A stretch of DNA of 64,000 nucleotides from Anaerolineales bacterium (GCA_030834895.1 JAUQXA010000010.1:276925-340924), one strand, 5' to 3'; shown: positions 1-8,103, counted from the stretch's first letter. Made by a program: numbers and translations. Notes: generated by a model not told the origin, from the letters alone.

Positions 1-85
1 GTCAAACCGCGTTTGTGTTTAGTCTGCTGTTTTGGGTGGGGATGGCGTTAGGGTGAATATAAAGATCGTTCATTATCGCCGGTTT

Positions 86-835
86 TTATTTCGTATTCTC
101 TATATTGATAATCCCTCGGCATTGGAGATATTGGGAACAACCCCAGAATTTCCCACCTTGATTGAGACCACTTTTGGCGGTACGAAGAACCATTGCACTT
201 CCGCATTTTGGACAAAATGGGACTTCACTCGATTCTTTTTCAATAACGGGTGGGGTGGATGGAAATTCTTTCTTTGAGAGATATCTCTGTAACAAGGAAT
301 TTAGTTCAGAGACAGAATAGGCGTGTTTGACGGGAATTCTTGCAAGGGGAAGTTTAGCGGCAGCAAAGACGTTCTGCACAAACTCATCACGTTCCTGTCT
401 GTCCTGTCGCTGATGGCTTTTGTCATCGAGTTCGATTCCGAGAATGGGCTTCACGGTTTTGGGATCGCAGAGAAGGAAGTCTACGTGCTTGCGGTCAATC
501 TTGTTGGTATAGGTTCGATATTTACCATAGTCACTGGATTTGGCGTAGAAAATGTCACCCAGAGAGACTTTGGTGCAAATTATTGCCCATTCTGAAACGG
601 CCGATCTGAGAACAAGGTAGAAACTGAGTTCTGCGGGTGAGAGGAAGTCGTCACGGGTGAAGTATGGGTATTCAATATGTGAGGGAGATTTTTCATCTTC
701 CTTCACAGAAAGCCAGTCAGTGATGCGATCAATGATATCGTCGCTGGCTTCCTTGGACAGACCAAGTGTTTGCAGAATAGAACGGAGGAGTGAGAATTTT
801 TCCTGTGACATGTGTGCCTCGATTGATTTTCCCAT
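86..835 (-). CDS. DUF2726 protein with C-terminal zinc finger
   Basis: The protein has 249 residues. The central part (about 60-185) resembles DUF2726, a domain with a restriction-endonuclease-like fold: it has the run LLCDPKTVKPILGIELDDKS followed by a basic helix and a segment LPLARIPV. The C-terminus carries a four-Cys topoisomerase-type zinc ribbon (CPKCG, then CSQYLQCRG). A DNA-associated role is likely, but the substrate is unknown. A second Met at residue 9 (position 811) has a GAGG five bases upstream and may be the true start. A sigma70-like promoter lies just upstream. It is transcribed separately from the ABC transporter genes behind it. Confidence 0.75.
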   Translation of the reverse strand: MGKSIEAHMSQEKFSLLRSILQTLGLSKEASDDIIDRITDWLSVKEDEKSPSHIEYPYFTRDDFLSPAELSFYLVLRSAVSEWAIICTKVSLGDIFYAKSSDYGKYRTYTNKIDRKHVDFLLCDPKTVKPILGIELDDKSHQRQDRQERDEFVQNVFAAAKLPLARIPVKHAYSVSELNSLLQRYLSKKEFPSTPPVIEKESSEVPFCPKCGSAMVLRTAKSGLNQGGKFWGCSQYLQCRGIINIENTK

Positions 836-863
836 CTTTGTCTATTGTTTGGTTGGTGCAAGT

Positions 864-892
864 AGTATAAATCTTGAAAGAGGTTTTGTCTA
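864..892 (-). promoter_or_regulatory. Putative promoter of the DUF2726 gene
   Basis: Read on the minus strand, TAGACA and TATACT are separated by exactly 17 bases. The -10 box ends about 28 bases before the first possible start codon. This is pattern matching only. Confidence 0.5.
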
Positions 893-902
893 ATTTCCCA
901 AC

Positions 903-930
903 AGTCCTTCGTCCATGGTCCATCGTCTGC
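903..930. repeat. GTCCATNGTC-type repeat after the permease stop
   Basis: The run GTCCATGGTCCATCGTC (911-927) lies directly behind the permease stop codon. The same GTCCATNGTC and GGTCCATCGTC words occur as an inverted pair inside the formate dehydrogenase gene at 46192-46256, so this is a dispersed family. Confidence 0.5.
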
Positions 931-932
931 GG

Positions 933-1673
933 TTACCCCACAAACTTCCACTTGCACAACCGTCTCTCTGCCCAATCCACGGCGTAGTACATGCCGAGTC
1001 CCAGCAGGCTCATGGCGATGACTCCCGCGTACATGGCGGGATAATTGAACAGCGTGCTGCCGTTGTAGTAGATGTAATATCCCAGCCCGTATTTTGTGGC
1101 GAACAACTCGGTGATGTACAGCACCGCCACCGCCGTGCCAATGGACTGACGCAGCGCGGTCAAAATTGCGGGCAGACTGGCGGGCAGGTACACAAAGCGG
1201 AACAATGCCCTGCGTCCCGCGCCGAGACTGCGCAGGCTTTGGATCAACTGCGGGGGAAGTCCAGCCGCCTGGTCGCGCACCAGCACCACGATTTGGAAAA
1301 ACAGAATCAGGAAGATGAGCGTGATCTTGGCAACGTCTCCGATCCCAAGAAAGAGCAAAACGACGGGTACGAACACGACTTTGGGAATGGGATATAAAAC
1401 ATAGATGATGGGGGAGAAGATTCTGTCCAGCCGCTTCCAGCCGCCGATCAACAATCCTGCTGGGGCCGCCGCCAGCACCGACAGTAACATCCCCGCCGTC
1501 ACGCGCCATAGGCTGTAGAGAAAGTGGGTGACAAGTCCGTTGTCCAGTTCGTCAATGAAGACGACAAACACGTCCCACGGCGCGGGCAGGATGTTGCGGT
1601 CCACCAACATGGCGACGACCTGCCATACGATGACCAACCCGACGATGGAGAAGAGAATGTCGCGCCTTTTCAT
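933..1673 (-). CDS. ABC transporter permease, SsuC/TauC type
   Basis: A 246-residue inner-membrane permease with about six hydrophobic segments. The first is at the N-terminus (IVGLVIVWQVVAMLV). It carries the EAA-loop signature of this class in the region QLIQSLRSLGAGRRALFRFV (about 152-171). The start overlaps the ATPase stop by four bases (ATGA), so the two are translationally coupled. With the ATPase and the binding protein it forms a complete importer of the nitrate/sulfonate/taurine/thiamine-precursor family. The substrate cannot be read from sequence. Confidence 0.9.
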   Translation of the reverse strand: MKRRDILFSIVGLVIVWQVVAMLVDRNILPAPWDVFVVFIDELDNGLVTHFLYSLWRVTAGMLLSVLAAAPAGLLIGGWKRLDRIFSPIIYVLYPIPKVVFVPVVLLFLGIGDVAKITLIFLILFFQIVVLVRDQAAGLPPQLIQSLRSLGAGRRALFRFVYLPASLPAILTALRQSIGTAVAVLYITELFATKYGLGYYIYYNGSTLFNYPAMYAGVIAMSLLGLGMYYAVDWAERRLCKWKFVG

Positions 1674-2416
1674 GAGCGCATTTCCTTCCGCAGTAGTTCG
1701 TACAACTCACGGTATTCCCGACTGTTGCGATGTTCCATCTCTCCCGCATGCGGATTCTCGAAGACTCGCGGCGACGAATCCAATAATAAGATTTTTCTCC
1801 CTAAGGCAATCGCCTCTTCGATGGCATGGGTGACGATGACCAATGTCAGGGCCTGCTCGCGGCAAAGCGAAAGGGTCAGGTGTTGCAGGTCTTCGCGGGT
1901 GATGGCGTCGAGCGACGAGAACGGCTCGTCCATCAAAAGTAGGTCGGGCGATAAAGCCAGCGTGCGGGCGATGGCTGTCCGCTGGCGTTGTCCGCCTGAG
2001 ATTTGGGATGGATATTTGTCCGCGACTTCATTTAGCCCAAGCTTGGCCAGCCAATACTCGGTATCTTTTTCAGGCTGAAAGTTTTTTGGTGTATGCTTGC
2101 CGTCCTCACCGTAAAAATCGCGGACTTGCAATCCCAGCCCTGCATTCTCGCGGACGGTTGCCCAAGGCAGTAAGCCGTAATCTTGAATAATCAATCCACT
2201 GCGCGGGCGTGGACGTTCCAGCCGTTCCCCGTCTATTTCGATAACGCCTTTGGTCGGAAAACGCAATCCAGCCAGCAGGTAGAGCAGGGTCGTTTTTCCG
2301 CAGCCCGACGAGCCGAGGATTGCCCAGGTCTCGCCGCGCTGAACGTCCCAGTTGAAACCCTGAAAGATGGGCGCGGTGTGTGGGTAGCTAAATGTGAGGG
2401 AGTGGACGTGAATCAT
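1670..2416 (-). CDS. ABC transporter ATP-binding protein, SsuB/TauB type
   Basis: A 248-residue nucleotide-binding subunit. Walker A is GSSGCGKTT (about 35-43), the signature is SGGQRQR, Walker B is LLLMDEPFSSLD, and the switch histidine lies in VTHAIEEAI. It drives the adjacent permease. It is separated from the binding-protein gene upstream by a strong hairpin with a T-run, so ATPase and permease are probably made in smaller amounts than the binding protein. Confidence 0.93.
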   Translation of the reverse strand: MIHVHSLTFSYPHTAPIFQGFNWDVQRGETWAILGSSGCGKTTLLYLLAGLRFPTKGVIEIDGERLERPRPRSGLIIQDYGLLPWATVRENAGLGLQVRDFYGEDGKHTPKNFQPEKDTEYWLAKLGLNEVADKYPSQISGGQRQRTAIARTLALSPDLLLMDEPFSSLDAITREDLQHLTLSLCREQALTLVIVTHAIEEAIALGRKILLLDSSPRVFENPHAGEMEHRNSREYRELYELLRKEMRS

Positions 2417-2427
2417 GGTTGGTCAAA

Positions 2428-2458
2428 AACTAACAGTCACCTCAGGTGACTGTTAGTT
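2428..2458 (-). terminator. Intercistronic hairpin and terminator between binding protein and ATPase
   Basis: A perfect 15-bp inverted repeat (2428-2442 and 2444-2458) with one central base. On the minus strand it is followed by a T-run, as in an intrinsic terminator or attenuator. This fits higher expression of the binding protein than of the ATPase and permease. Confidence 0.65.
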
Positions 2459-2523
2459 CATTATAACTTCAAACAAAAAGATTTTTTCTTTGTGTCCCTT
2501 CGCGACCTTTGTGTTTGATGAAT

Positions 2524-3561
2524 TTACGGCAGCAGCGTCGCGTTGACCGAATCCGCATACGAAACGTCCACAGTCAACATGCCTTTATCCTTTGCCCAAG
2601 CCAGCGCGTCATTCCATTCCTCTTCGGTGGGGACGTCAGCCGTGGGGAAGGGCGGCACTTTGTAGGTCTCCAGCAATGGCGGCGGCACAATTTTCTGGTC
2701 ACTCAACACGTTGGTGTATTTCTTCGCATCGGCATTGATCAACTCAACCGCTTCTTCGACTGCCGCCAAAAAGCTCTTCACCGCTTCGGGATTCGCGTCG
2801 ATCACTTCCTTGCGGAACGAAAGCACGCTGAAACCGTATTCGGGGTGTTTGGAATCATCCAGCACAATCACTGCTCCCTGCTGAACTGCTAGCGCCCCAA
2901 GCGGGTCGGGTAATGTGCCAGCGTTCAATTCGCCCGAAGCGAGCAGCGCCATGCGGTCGGGAATCTTCGGCACGGCGATGGTCTTGATCTCGTCGTTTGT
3001 CAGTCCTTCCGCCTGTAAAAGCCGTTCGGTCACGTACTCGATGACCGTCCCCTGCGAGACGCCAATCTCCACGCCCTTCAACCCCCGCGCGTCGGTGATG
3101 CCGCTCTTGGCAGACGCGATGATGAAGAAATGTCCCGCGCCTTCGGATGGGCGCAGCGCGTAGCGAACCGCCTGCATTTGGATCTTCTCTTTGTTGAACA
3201 GCATGTCCGCCAGAATCTCGTTGACCGCGCCGTCCGCCTGACCCGCCGCGAGTAGTTGATCACGTTCGGGAGCGGATGCGACGGGAACAAATTCCACATT
3301 GACTCCATGCTTGGCAAACAATCCTTCCTGCTGGGCGACGTACATTGGGAGCGTGTCGATGATTGGGAGGACGGCAATCTTCAACGTGACTGCTTCAGCC
3401 GCAGGGACTTCAGTTGCGCCCTCTGGGGCTGATTCTGCTACGGGAGCCTCTGTCGCAGGGACAGCTTTGGTGGTGGCGGGTGTTGCGGGAGCTGGCGCTC
3501 CGCATGCGCTGAGGATTAATCCCAGCGCAAGAACAAACACGAACAAACGATACGAACGCAT
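2524..3561 (-). CDS. ABC transporter substrate-binding lipoprotein, NMT1/SsuA family
   Basis: A 345-residue exported protein. The N-terminus is a lipoprotein signal (hydrophobic stretch, then LILSACG with the lipidated Cys near residue 20), followed by an Ala/Pro/Thr-rich linker to about 55. The body has NMT1/THI5-like features: PMYVAQQEGLFAKHGVNVEF, a DARGLKG hinge region and a GVSQGT phosphate-loop-like turn. It captures the ligand outside the membrane for the ATPase and permease downstream. The start has a GGAGAA ribosome site. Candidate ligands for the family are sulfonates, nitrate or pyrimidine precursors; nothing here decides between them. Confidence 0.88.
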   Translation of the reverse strand: MRSYRLFVFVLALGLILSACGAPAPATPATTKAVPATEAPVAESAPEGATEVPAAEAVTLKIAVLPIIDTLPMYVAQQEGLFAKHGVNVEFVPVASAPERDQLLAAGQADGAVNEILADMLFNKEKIQMQAVRYALRPSEGAGHFFIIASAKSGITDARGLKGVEIGVSQGTVIEYVTERLLQAEGLTNDEIKTIAVPKIPDRMALLASGELNAGTLPDPLGALAVQQGAVIVLDDSKHPEYGFSVLSFRKEVIDANPEAVKSFLAAVEEAVELINADAKKYTNVLSDQKIVPPPLLETYKVPPFPTADVPTEEEWNDALAWAKDKGMLTVDVSYADSVNATLLP

Positions 3562-3598
3562 GAATTACTTCTCCTTTTTCCTTGTTACTTTTTACTCG

Positions 3599-4201
3599 TT
3601 ACTCATTCCTCTCCACCCCAATCGACCGCAGCAAAAATCTCTTCAACTCGGGTAGGGACTCTTCCAGTGGCGGTGTGCCAGTGTAAATCCAGTGAATGAC
3701 AACTTCGTTCAACGCGCCGACCCAGGCCCGCGCTGTGATCTCCGCTTGCAGGGGAAGGATGCTTCCGTCTGCTGCAGCCCGCTCAAGCTGTGATTGGATG
3801 ATTCCCGTCAGGCGGTCGTTGAGGGTACGACGGCGTTCCTCGAACACGGCTCCCAATCCCACTGCCTGCACCAGCGCAATCTTCGCCAGTCCGCGGTACT
3901 GGCTGAACAGGCCAAGGCTGGCGCGCAAAGCCGCATCCATTTGCTGCATCCCGTGCGACTCTTTTTCCATCGCCTGCGTGATGCGGGACTCGAGCAGGTC
4001 GGCAAAGGTGTCGCTCAACGCCAGGAAAATTTCCTGCTTGCTGGGGAAGTAGAAATAGAATGAGCCTTTTGAGGTGCTGGATTCGCTCACGATATCGTCT
4101 ACTTTGGTATCGTGATAGCCTTTCGTGGCGAAAACCTTCACCGCTGCTTCGAGGATGCGGGTTCTGGTTTCTTGTGTGGGGTCAGGAGAGGGTGTGTTCA
4201 T
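3599..4201 (-). CDS. TetR/AcrR family transcriptional regulator
   Basis: A 200-residue regulator. The N-terminal helix-turn-helix is typical (ILEAAVKVFATKGYHDTKVDDI, then STSKGSFYFYFPSKQEIFLAL). The C-terminal ligand domain is divergent, with the ending of YcdC/FadR-like TetR proteins. It is the first gene of a tetR-binding protein-ATPase-permease unit, 37 bp upstream of the binding-protein gene. A palindrome overlapping its own -10 box suggests autorepression and control of the transporter. The inducer is unknown. Confidence 0.92.
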   Translation of the reverse strand: MNTPSPDPTQETRTRILEAAVKVFATKGYHDTKVDDIVSESSTSKGSFYFYFPSKQEIFLALSDTFADLLESRITQAMEKESHGMQQMDAALRASLGLFSQYRGLAKIALVQAVGLGAVFEERRRTLNDRLTGIIQSQLERAAADGSILPLQAEITARAWVGALNEVVIHWIYTGTPPLEESLPELKRFLLRSIGVERNE

Positions 4202-4214
4202 TGGAGTTTTAGAC

Positions 4215-4252
4215 CGACTAGTCAGTCTAGTCGATTGCGAAGAATATCACAA
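4215..4252 (-). promoter_or_regulatory. tetR promoter with overlapping operator
   Basis: Minus-strand TTGTGA (4247-4252) and TAGACT (4224-4229) are spaced by 17 bases. The inverted repeat CGACTAG-N5-CTAGTCG (4215-4233) covers the -10 box. It resembles the CGACTAGTCG-type operators of TetR regulators, so repressor binding would block transcription of tetR and the importer. Confidence 0.65.
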
Positions 4253-4284
4253 TAAAAAATCCGCGTCAAGGACGGCGCGGATTT
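4251..4284 (-). terminator. Intrinsic terminator upstream of tetR
   Basis: On the minus strand a 9-bp stem (AAATCCGCG pairing with CGCGGATTT) with a 10-nt loop is followed by a six-T run. It separates the F420 gene cluster from the tetR-ABC unit. Confidence 0.65.
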
Positions 4285-4311
4285 AGGTCTGCGTGTAGAA
4301 AATATTGAGGG

Positions 4312-4593
4312 CTAAGCAACGTCCCATTCATCTATGACTTCGGGCGGTTCCGCGTTCAGCGGGTAAGCCCATACCCCGCCTTCGTTCATCATCTTCGCGA
4401 CCTCATACGGCTTGGGCAGGGACTCAAAAGCCTGTCCGCCCATGAACTCGATGATCAACTGGTGCGGCGGTTTCTCTGTCTTGAAACTCTTCTGAACCCG
4501 CCCTAGAAAATATTTGGCACTTTCCTTCGAGATCTGAAACCGCGACGAAATAACCTCGAAGGGTTTGGTTTTGTTCATAATGTTTTTGTCCAT
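4312..4593 (-). CDS. Hypothetical 93-residue protein
   Basis: A small acidic open reading frame with no family I recognise. It contains SKESAKYFLGRVQ and a C-terminal VIDEWDVA. It has no transmembrane segment or Cys pair. It lies between the LLM oxidoreductase gene and a clear terminator, on the same strand, so it could be co-transcribed. The first Met comes seven bases after a strong palindrome, with no ribosome site; Met 6 is an alternative. Whether it is translated is uncertain. Confidence 0.45.
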   Translation of the reverse strand: MDKNIMNKTKPFEVISSRFQISKESAKYFLGRVQKSFKTEKPPHQLIIEFMGGQAFESLPKPYEVAKMMNEGGVWAYPLNAEPPEVIDEWDVA

Positions 4594-4600
4594 AAACTAA

Positions 4601-4631
4601 GACCTTCAAGATTTTCAAAATCTTGAAGGTC
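4601..4631. repeat. Perfect 31-nt palindrome between LLM gene and small ORF
   Basis: Two 15-bp arms beginning GACCTTCAAG with one central base. Each arm also contains a small palindrome (CTTCAAG). It belongs with the hairpins at 32797, 37412, 48176 and 56653, which have the same design, and may end transcription of the oxidoreductase gene. Confidence 0.7.
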
Positions 4632-4639
4632 TGATGATT

Positions 4640-5638
4640 TTACTTCTGTGCGAACGTATCGATCAGTAGCTTGAAATTTCCACCCACGGGATACAGGATC
4701 GGACAGGTGCATCCGCGTTTGGTGTATTCGGCGACCTTGGCGCGGGCTTCCGCTGGTGTGCCTGAGGCGGTAATGCGCAGCACCAGTTCATCGGGGACGA
4801 GGTGCTTGGCTTTGTTGATCTGTTCCTTGGTGGCAGGCCAGCCGAGGATGGACTGGATTTCGTGGACCACGTCGTCCGAGACGCCCGAAGCCTTGGCGAT
4901 GTGCGGTTGCTGCGCCATGTACTGGCAGAGGAGCATCTTGCTGTAATCAATCGCCTTATCGTGGTCCTCATCCACCGAGCAGACGATCAACTGCGGACGG
5001 TCGAGTTCTTCGAGTTTGCGTCCAGCCTTCTTCGCGCCTTTGTCCAGTAATTCAAGCGCCTTGTCGTTGTATTCGGGGGCGACGCAGTAATTCATCACAC
5101 AGCCGTCGGCAATTTCACCTGTCATCTCCATCATCAGGTCGCCCGTTGCGCCGATCATGATTGGCACGTTGCGCGGTTCGCGGCGACCATGCACCACATC
5201 CAGTTCGATGCCGTCCACGTGATGGAATTCACCGTGAAAGGTGACTCGTTCCATGCGAAGCAGGCGGCGCATCACTTCGACGGTCTCGCGCATGGCAAGC
5301 AGTGGCTTGCGGCGTTCGATGCCGACGTTCTTTGCCAGCGGGTCCCACCAGGCGCCGATACCGCAGATGACACGGTTAGGAGCAAGATCATCGAGGGTTA
5401 GGAAGGTGGCGGCGAGTAGACCGATGTTGCGAGTCCAGTTGTTGATGACACCTGAGCCGACCTTGAGGGTTTTGGTCACAGCAGCGTAGGCAGCCATCGG
5501 CACGATTGCATCGCGCACTAGGCGGCTTTCCGCCTGCCAGACTGCTTCAAAGCCTTTTTCCTCTGCATACTTTGCGTAATCCATCCCATCGCGGAGGTCG
5601 TGCGAGTCTTGCAAATAAAGAGCCATTCGTTCAGTCAT
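4640..5638 (-). CDS. LLM-class F420/FMN-dependent oxidoreductase
   Basis: A 332-residue luciferase-like TIM-barrel protein. It starts with [27 protein letters not shown] and has the core [25 protein letters not shown] and [22 protein letters not shown]. The overall pattern is that of the methylene-tetrahydromethanopterin-reductase-like branch, which usually binds F420. An AAGGAG site precedes the ATG. It stands at the 3' end of a cofCD-nitroreductase-cofE cluster, which supports F420 as cofactor. Its substrate is unknown. Confidence 0.85.
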   Translation of the reverse strand: MTERMALYLQDSHDLRDGMDYAKYAEEKGFEAVWQAESRLVRDAIVPMAAYAAVTKTLKVGSGVINNWTRNIGLLAATFLTLDDLAPNRVICGIGAWWDPLAKNVGIERRKPLLAMRETVEVMRRLLRMERVTFHGEFHHVDGIELDVVHGRREPRNVPIMIGATGDLMMEMTGEIADGCVMNYCVAPEYNDKALELLDKGAKKAGRKLEELDRPQLIVCSVDEDHDKAIDYSKMLLCQYMAQQPHIAKASGVSDDVVHEIQSILGWPATKEQINKAKHLVPDELVLRITASGTPAEARAKVAEYTKRGCTCPILYPVGGNFKLLIDTFAQK

Positions 5639-5719
5639 CGTTTTTTTTCTCCTTGTGAGTAAAAAATCTACCGCAAAGGGCTCAGGCTCTGGAAACTCAG
5701 TTCCCTTACGGCTAAAAGC

Positions 5720-6328
5720 CTAAATTTTTTCCGCTTCCAATTTCTTGATTATTTCCAAATCTTCAGGAAGATCCAAATCCAGTCCGAGAGAGGGTAGTTC
5801 CACGATCTCCAGTTTTGCACCAGATTTCTTTGCGCGTTCGCAGTGACGGTGGAACGAGCCTTCACCGAAGTCATATTCGATTTGTCCTGCCGGAACCATC
5901 AGCAATGCATTTGTTCCTTTGCCGTGTCTGTCGGGGGCGATGACCACTACAGGCGGCTTCACGGCTTTGTCGATCAACACGCGCACATCGTCGGGTGTCA
6001 ACAAAGGCAAGTCGGCAGGCAGGACCAGCACGCCGCGCGTCGAGTGGACTTGCGCCATCACGGTAGCCCGCTTCAATGCCGTGTTCAAATGTGGCTGACC
6101 ATCCTCCTGCACGGTCTTTGCGCCCTGATTGCGGGCGATGGTCAGGGCTTGCGGGTCACGGCTCACTACCAAAATCTGGTCGAGCTCCTTCAACTCGGAA
6201 AGTACCTTGATGGTGCGTTCCAATAGGGTTTGGTTCAGCGCAGCTCGTTCGTCTTCTGTTAATGTGCCGGCGAGGCGTGACTTTCCCCGCCGTAAGGGTT
6301 TCACTGGGACAATTGCCCAAAGTGTCAT
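5720..6328 (-). CDS. cofC: Phosphoenolpyruvate/2-phospho-L-lactate guanylyltransferase (CofC/FbiD)
   Basis: A 202-residue nucleotidyltransferase that makes the GDP-activated three-carbon linker of coenzyme F420. Family hallmarks are the N-terminal IVPVKPLRRGKSRLAGTL, the VLVLPADLPLLTPDDV Asp motif, and DRHGKGTNALLMVP followed by FGEGSFHRHCERAKKSGA. The ATG overlaps the cofD stop (ATGA), so translation is coupled. Length is normal for CofC. Its product feeds CofD. Confidence 0.95.
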   Translation of the reverse strand: MTLWAIVPVKPLRRGKSRLAGTLTEDERAALNQTLLERTIKVLSELKELDQILVVSRDPQALTIARNQGAKTVQEDGQPHLNTALKRATVMAQVHSTRGVLVLPADLPLLTPDDVRVLIDKAVKPPVVVIAPDRHGKGTNALLMVPAGQIEYDFGEGSFHRHCERAKKSGAKLEIVELPSLGLDLDLPEDLEIIKKLEAEKI

Positions 6329-7272
6329 AATAAACTCCCAACGAATTGGAGAACATCCATTGCCAGGCGGGCGCGGTCGGCAGACGAATTCATCAAGGTG
6401 TCCGTCACTAATATTTTACTCTTTTTGAATTTGTCTGACAATTGTTTGTCCTGGCTGTCCAACACGAATCCAGTCAACAGGTTACGGTAATGTTCCGCGA
6501 CGGCCAGCGCCGAAGGCTCGATGCCCAGCTCGGCGTACATTTTGGCGGCGGGACCCTTCACGGTCTTCCCGTCGATGATGGGGGACACCGCGACCACGGG
6601 TTTATCAAATCTTTGTCCCCCTCCCTTTGGGAGAGGGGTTGGGGCGAGGGATGGAACGCGCAGAATCGGGTCGATGCTGACCCAGGGATTGGACGGGCAG
6701 ATGATAACTGCGTCTGCCGCTTCGAGCGCTTCATTCGCGCCGACGGCTGGTTGCGCTCCCTCGATTCCGTCGAACCGAAAGCCTTTGACTCTCGGCTCGC
6801 AATGCCTGTGAACAAAATATTCCTGGAATGCCAGTTCGCCTTCGTCCGTGTCCACGATGGTTCGGACGGGCGAATCGCTCATCGGCAAAACTGTCTGCTT
6901 GATTCCCCATGCTTCGCAAAATTCCCGCGTGACTTGTGAAAGCGATTTGCCTTCCTTCAATCTTCGCGTGCGTTCGAGATGCGTGGCAATGTCCTGGTCG
7001 CCGAGACGAAACCAATTTGGCCCGCCGAGTCTTTCGATGTTGGTGGTGACATTCCAGGTCTCGTTTTGACGTCCCCAGCCTGTTTCGGGATTTGCCAATC
7101 CTGCCAGCGTGTAGCAAACCGTATCCAAATCGGGACAGATGCTCAGACCGAGGTGCTCAAAGTCATCGCCGGTGTTGACGATGACGGTCAGATCTTCAGG
7201 GGATAAAACTTGGGCGAGTCCGTGAGCCAGTTTTGCGCCACCGACTCCGCCTGCGAGAGCGACAATTTTCAT
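6325..7272 (-). CDS. cofD: 2-phospho-L-lactate transferase (CofD/FbiA)
   Basis: A 315-residue enzyme transferring the phospholactate or phosphoenolpyruvate moiety from GDP to FO. Signatures are the N-terminal ALAGGVGGAKLAHGL, NTGDDFEHLGLSICPDLDTV, GWGRQNETWN, WFRLGDQDIATHLERT and VVAVSPIIDGKTVKGPAAKM. Between DPILRVPS and KPVVAVSP it has an extra Pro/Gly-rich stretch (about residues 209-221) encoded by a G/C-rich palindrome. Other CofD proteins have an ordinary helix here. No strong ribosome site is visible; a two-hairpin element lies 11 bases upstream of the start. Confidence 0.95.
   Translation of the reverse strand: MKIVALAGGVGGAKLAHGLAQVLSPEDLTVIVNTGDDFEHLGLSICPDLDTVCYTLAGLANPETGWGRQNETWNVTTNIERLGGPNWFRLGDQDIATHLERTRRLKEGKSLSQVTREFCEAWGIKQTVLPMSDSPVRTIVDTDEGELAFQEYFVHRHCEPRVKGFRFDGIEGAQPAVGANEALEAADAVIICPSNPWVSIDPILRVPSLAPTPLPKGGGQRFDKPVVAVSPIIDGKTVKGPAAKMYAELGIEPSALAVAEHYRNLLTGFVLDSQDKQLSDKFKKSKILVTDTLMNSSADRARLAMDVLQFVGSLL
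6616..6645. repeat. G/C-tract palindrome inside cofD
   Basis: CCCCCTCCC-TTT-GGGAGAGGGG followed by TTGGGG, lying in frame inside cofD. It has the same build as the G/C-tract hairpins that flank the DUF559 gene at 45458-45480 and 45869-45943. Confidence 0.65.
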
Positions 7273-7282
7273 AGCTAAATGA

Positions 7283-7339
7283 TGGAGTCGAAAATCTCCT
7301 GATTTTCGACTATCAAACGTCAGGAGACGTTTGACTCCA
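7283..7339. repeat. Two-hairpin repeat element with complementary loops, copy 1
   Basis: Outer 7-bp stem TGGAGTC/GACTCCA (7283-7289, 7333-7339) encloses two hairpins: 7286-7311 with 11-bp arms and loop TCCT, and 7313-7334 with 9-bp arms and loop AGGA. The outer and inner arms overlap by a few bases, so they are alternatives at the edges. The 8-mers TCTCCTGA and TCAGGAGA across the two loops are complementary. The element overlaps the end of the nitroreductase gene and supplies its last codons and stop. Copy 2 is at 60346. Confidence 0.75.
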
Positions 7340-7930
7340 CCTTATAGTTTCCTTCAGTGGTTTTCTAGCTTTAGATTTAATAGTCTCATCTGGATAACCT
7401 ATAAAATACATGGCTTGTGGTTCCCAACTTTCGGGAAGATCCAACGCGGCGCGGGTTTCTTCCTGCGCGTACAGCGGCCAGCAGATCCAGTTTCCTCCCA
7501 ATCCTTCGGCGTGCGCGGCCAGCAACAATTGCAGACCAGCCAGTGCCGTGGATTGGACGCCCATTACCGCTTCTTCGGGCGTATCCACGTGGACATCGGT
7601 TTTATCGCGGCATAGAACAATCACTACAGGAGCCTCGTCCATGCGGCGGAGCGACGTGGCAACACGCTTTTCGATGTCGGCTTCATCCGCGCTTTGGGAT
7701 TGCATGTCCGCCCGCATTTTGCCTGTAACCGCTTTGGCGAGGCGGGTTTTGGTCGCGGTGTCCGTAACGACAGCAAATCGCCAGGGCTGGCGATTGTGCG
7801 CGGACGGGGCAAAGGTTGCGGTGGTGAGTATCTCCTCGATGACCGACTCAGGCACGGGGTCGGGATTGAAGTGGCGGACCGAGCGGCGGGTCCGCAGGAA
7901 GGTATGAAGTTCTTGTTTGGTGGGCATCAA
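7313..7930 (-). CDS. Nitroreductase-family protein, FbiB C-terminal-like (putative dehydro-F420-0 reductase)
   Basis: A 205-residue FMN-dependent nitroreductase-fold protein. It has the N-terminal RTRRSVRHFNPDPVP, the segment FAPSAHNRQPWRFAVV, GVQSTALAGLQLLLAAHAEGLGG and a C-terminal MYFIGYPDE. The pattern matches the reductase half of actinobacterial FbiB, which reduces dehydro-F420-0. It lies between cofE and cofD on the same strand, so it may be that half as a free-standing protein. This role is inferred from similarity and position. The last eight residues and the stop codon come from the repeat element at 7283-7339. Confidence 0.82.
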   Translation of the reverse strand: MMPTKQELHTFLRTRRSVRHFNPDPVPESVIEEILTTATFAPSAHNRQPWRFAVVTDTATKTRLAKAVTGKMRADMQSQSADEADIEKRVATSLRRMDEAPVVIVLCRDKTDVHVDTPEEAVMGVQSTALAGLQLLLAAHAEGLGGNWICWPLYAQEETRAALDLPESWEPQAMYFIGYPDETIKSKARKPLKETIRWSQTSPDV

Positions 7931-8048
7931 TTTGTGGATCGCACGCTGTTGTGAGTGTATAAAAACTTTACAGGCAAATCAAGTGTAGCAAATGGTTATA
8001 AGATTTGCGTTAGTTTTTCCCTGCGAATACTCGACGATTTTGAAATTT

Positions 8049-8090
8049 GAAGTTTCCACTTCTGAAAGTCCCAAAGTAGAACCTTGGGAC
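8049..8090. other. Two hairpins in the cofE-nitroreductase gap
   Basis: The 173-bp gap 7931-8103 holds GAAGT-TTCC-ACTTC (8049-8062) and a 7-bp stem GTCCCAA/TTGGGAC (8068-8090). No promoter or coding sequence was convincing there. They may be a processing or attenuation site inside the F420 operon. Confidence 0.4.
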
Positions 8091-8103
8091 TCCGCTGAAA
8101 CGT

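Noticed and set aside
703..1509. Long minus-strand frame overlapping the ABC permease
   Set aside because: It is a shadow of the permease gene in another frame; its protein has an Arg/His-rich composition without any family pattern.
8049..8090. Third copy of the two-hairpin element
   Set aside because: Two hairpins are present, but the outer stem is absent and the loops are not complementary.
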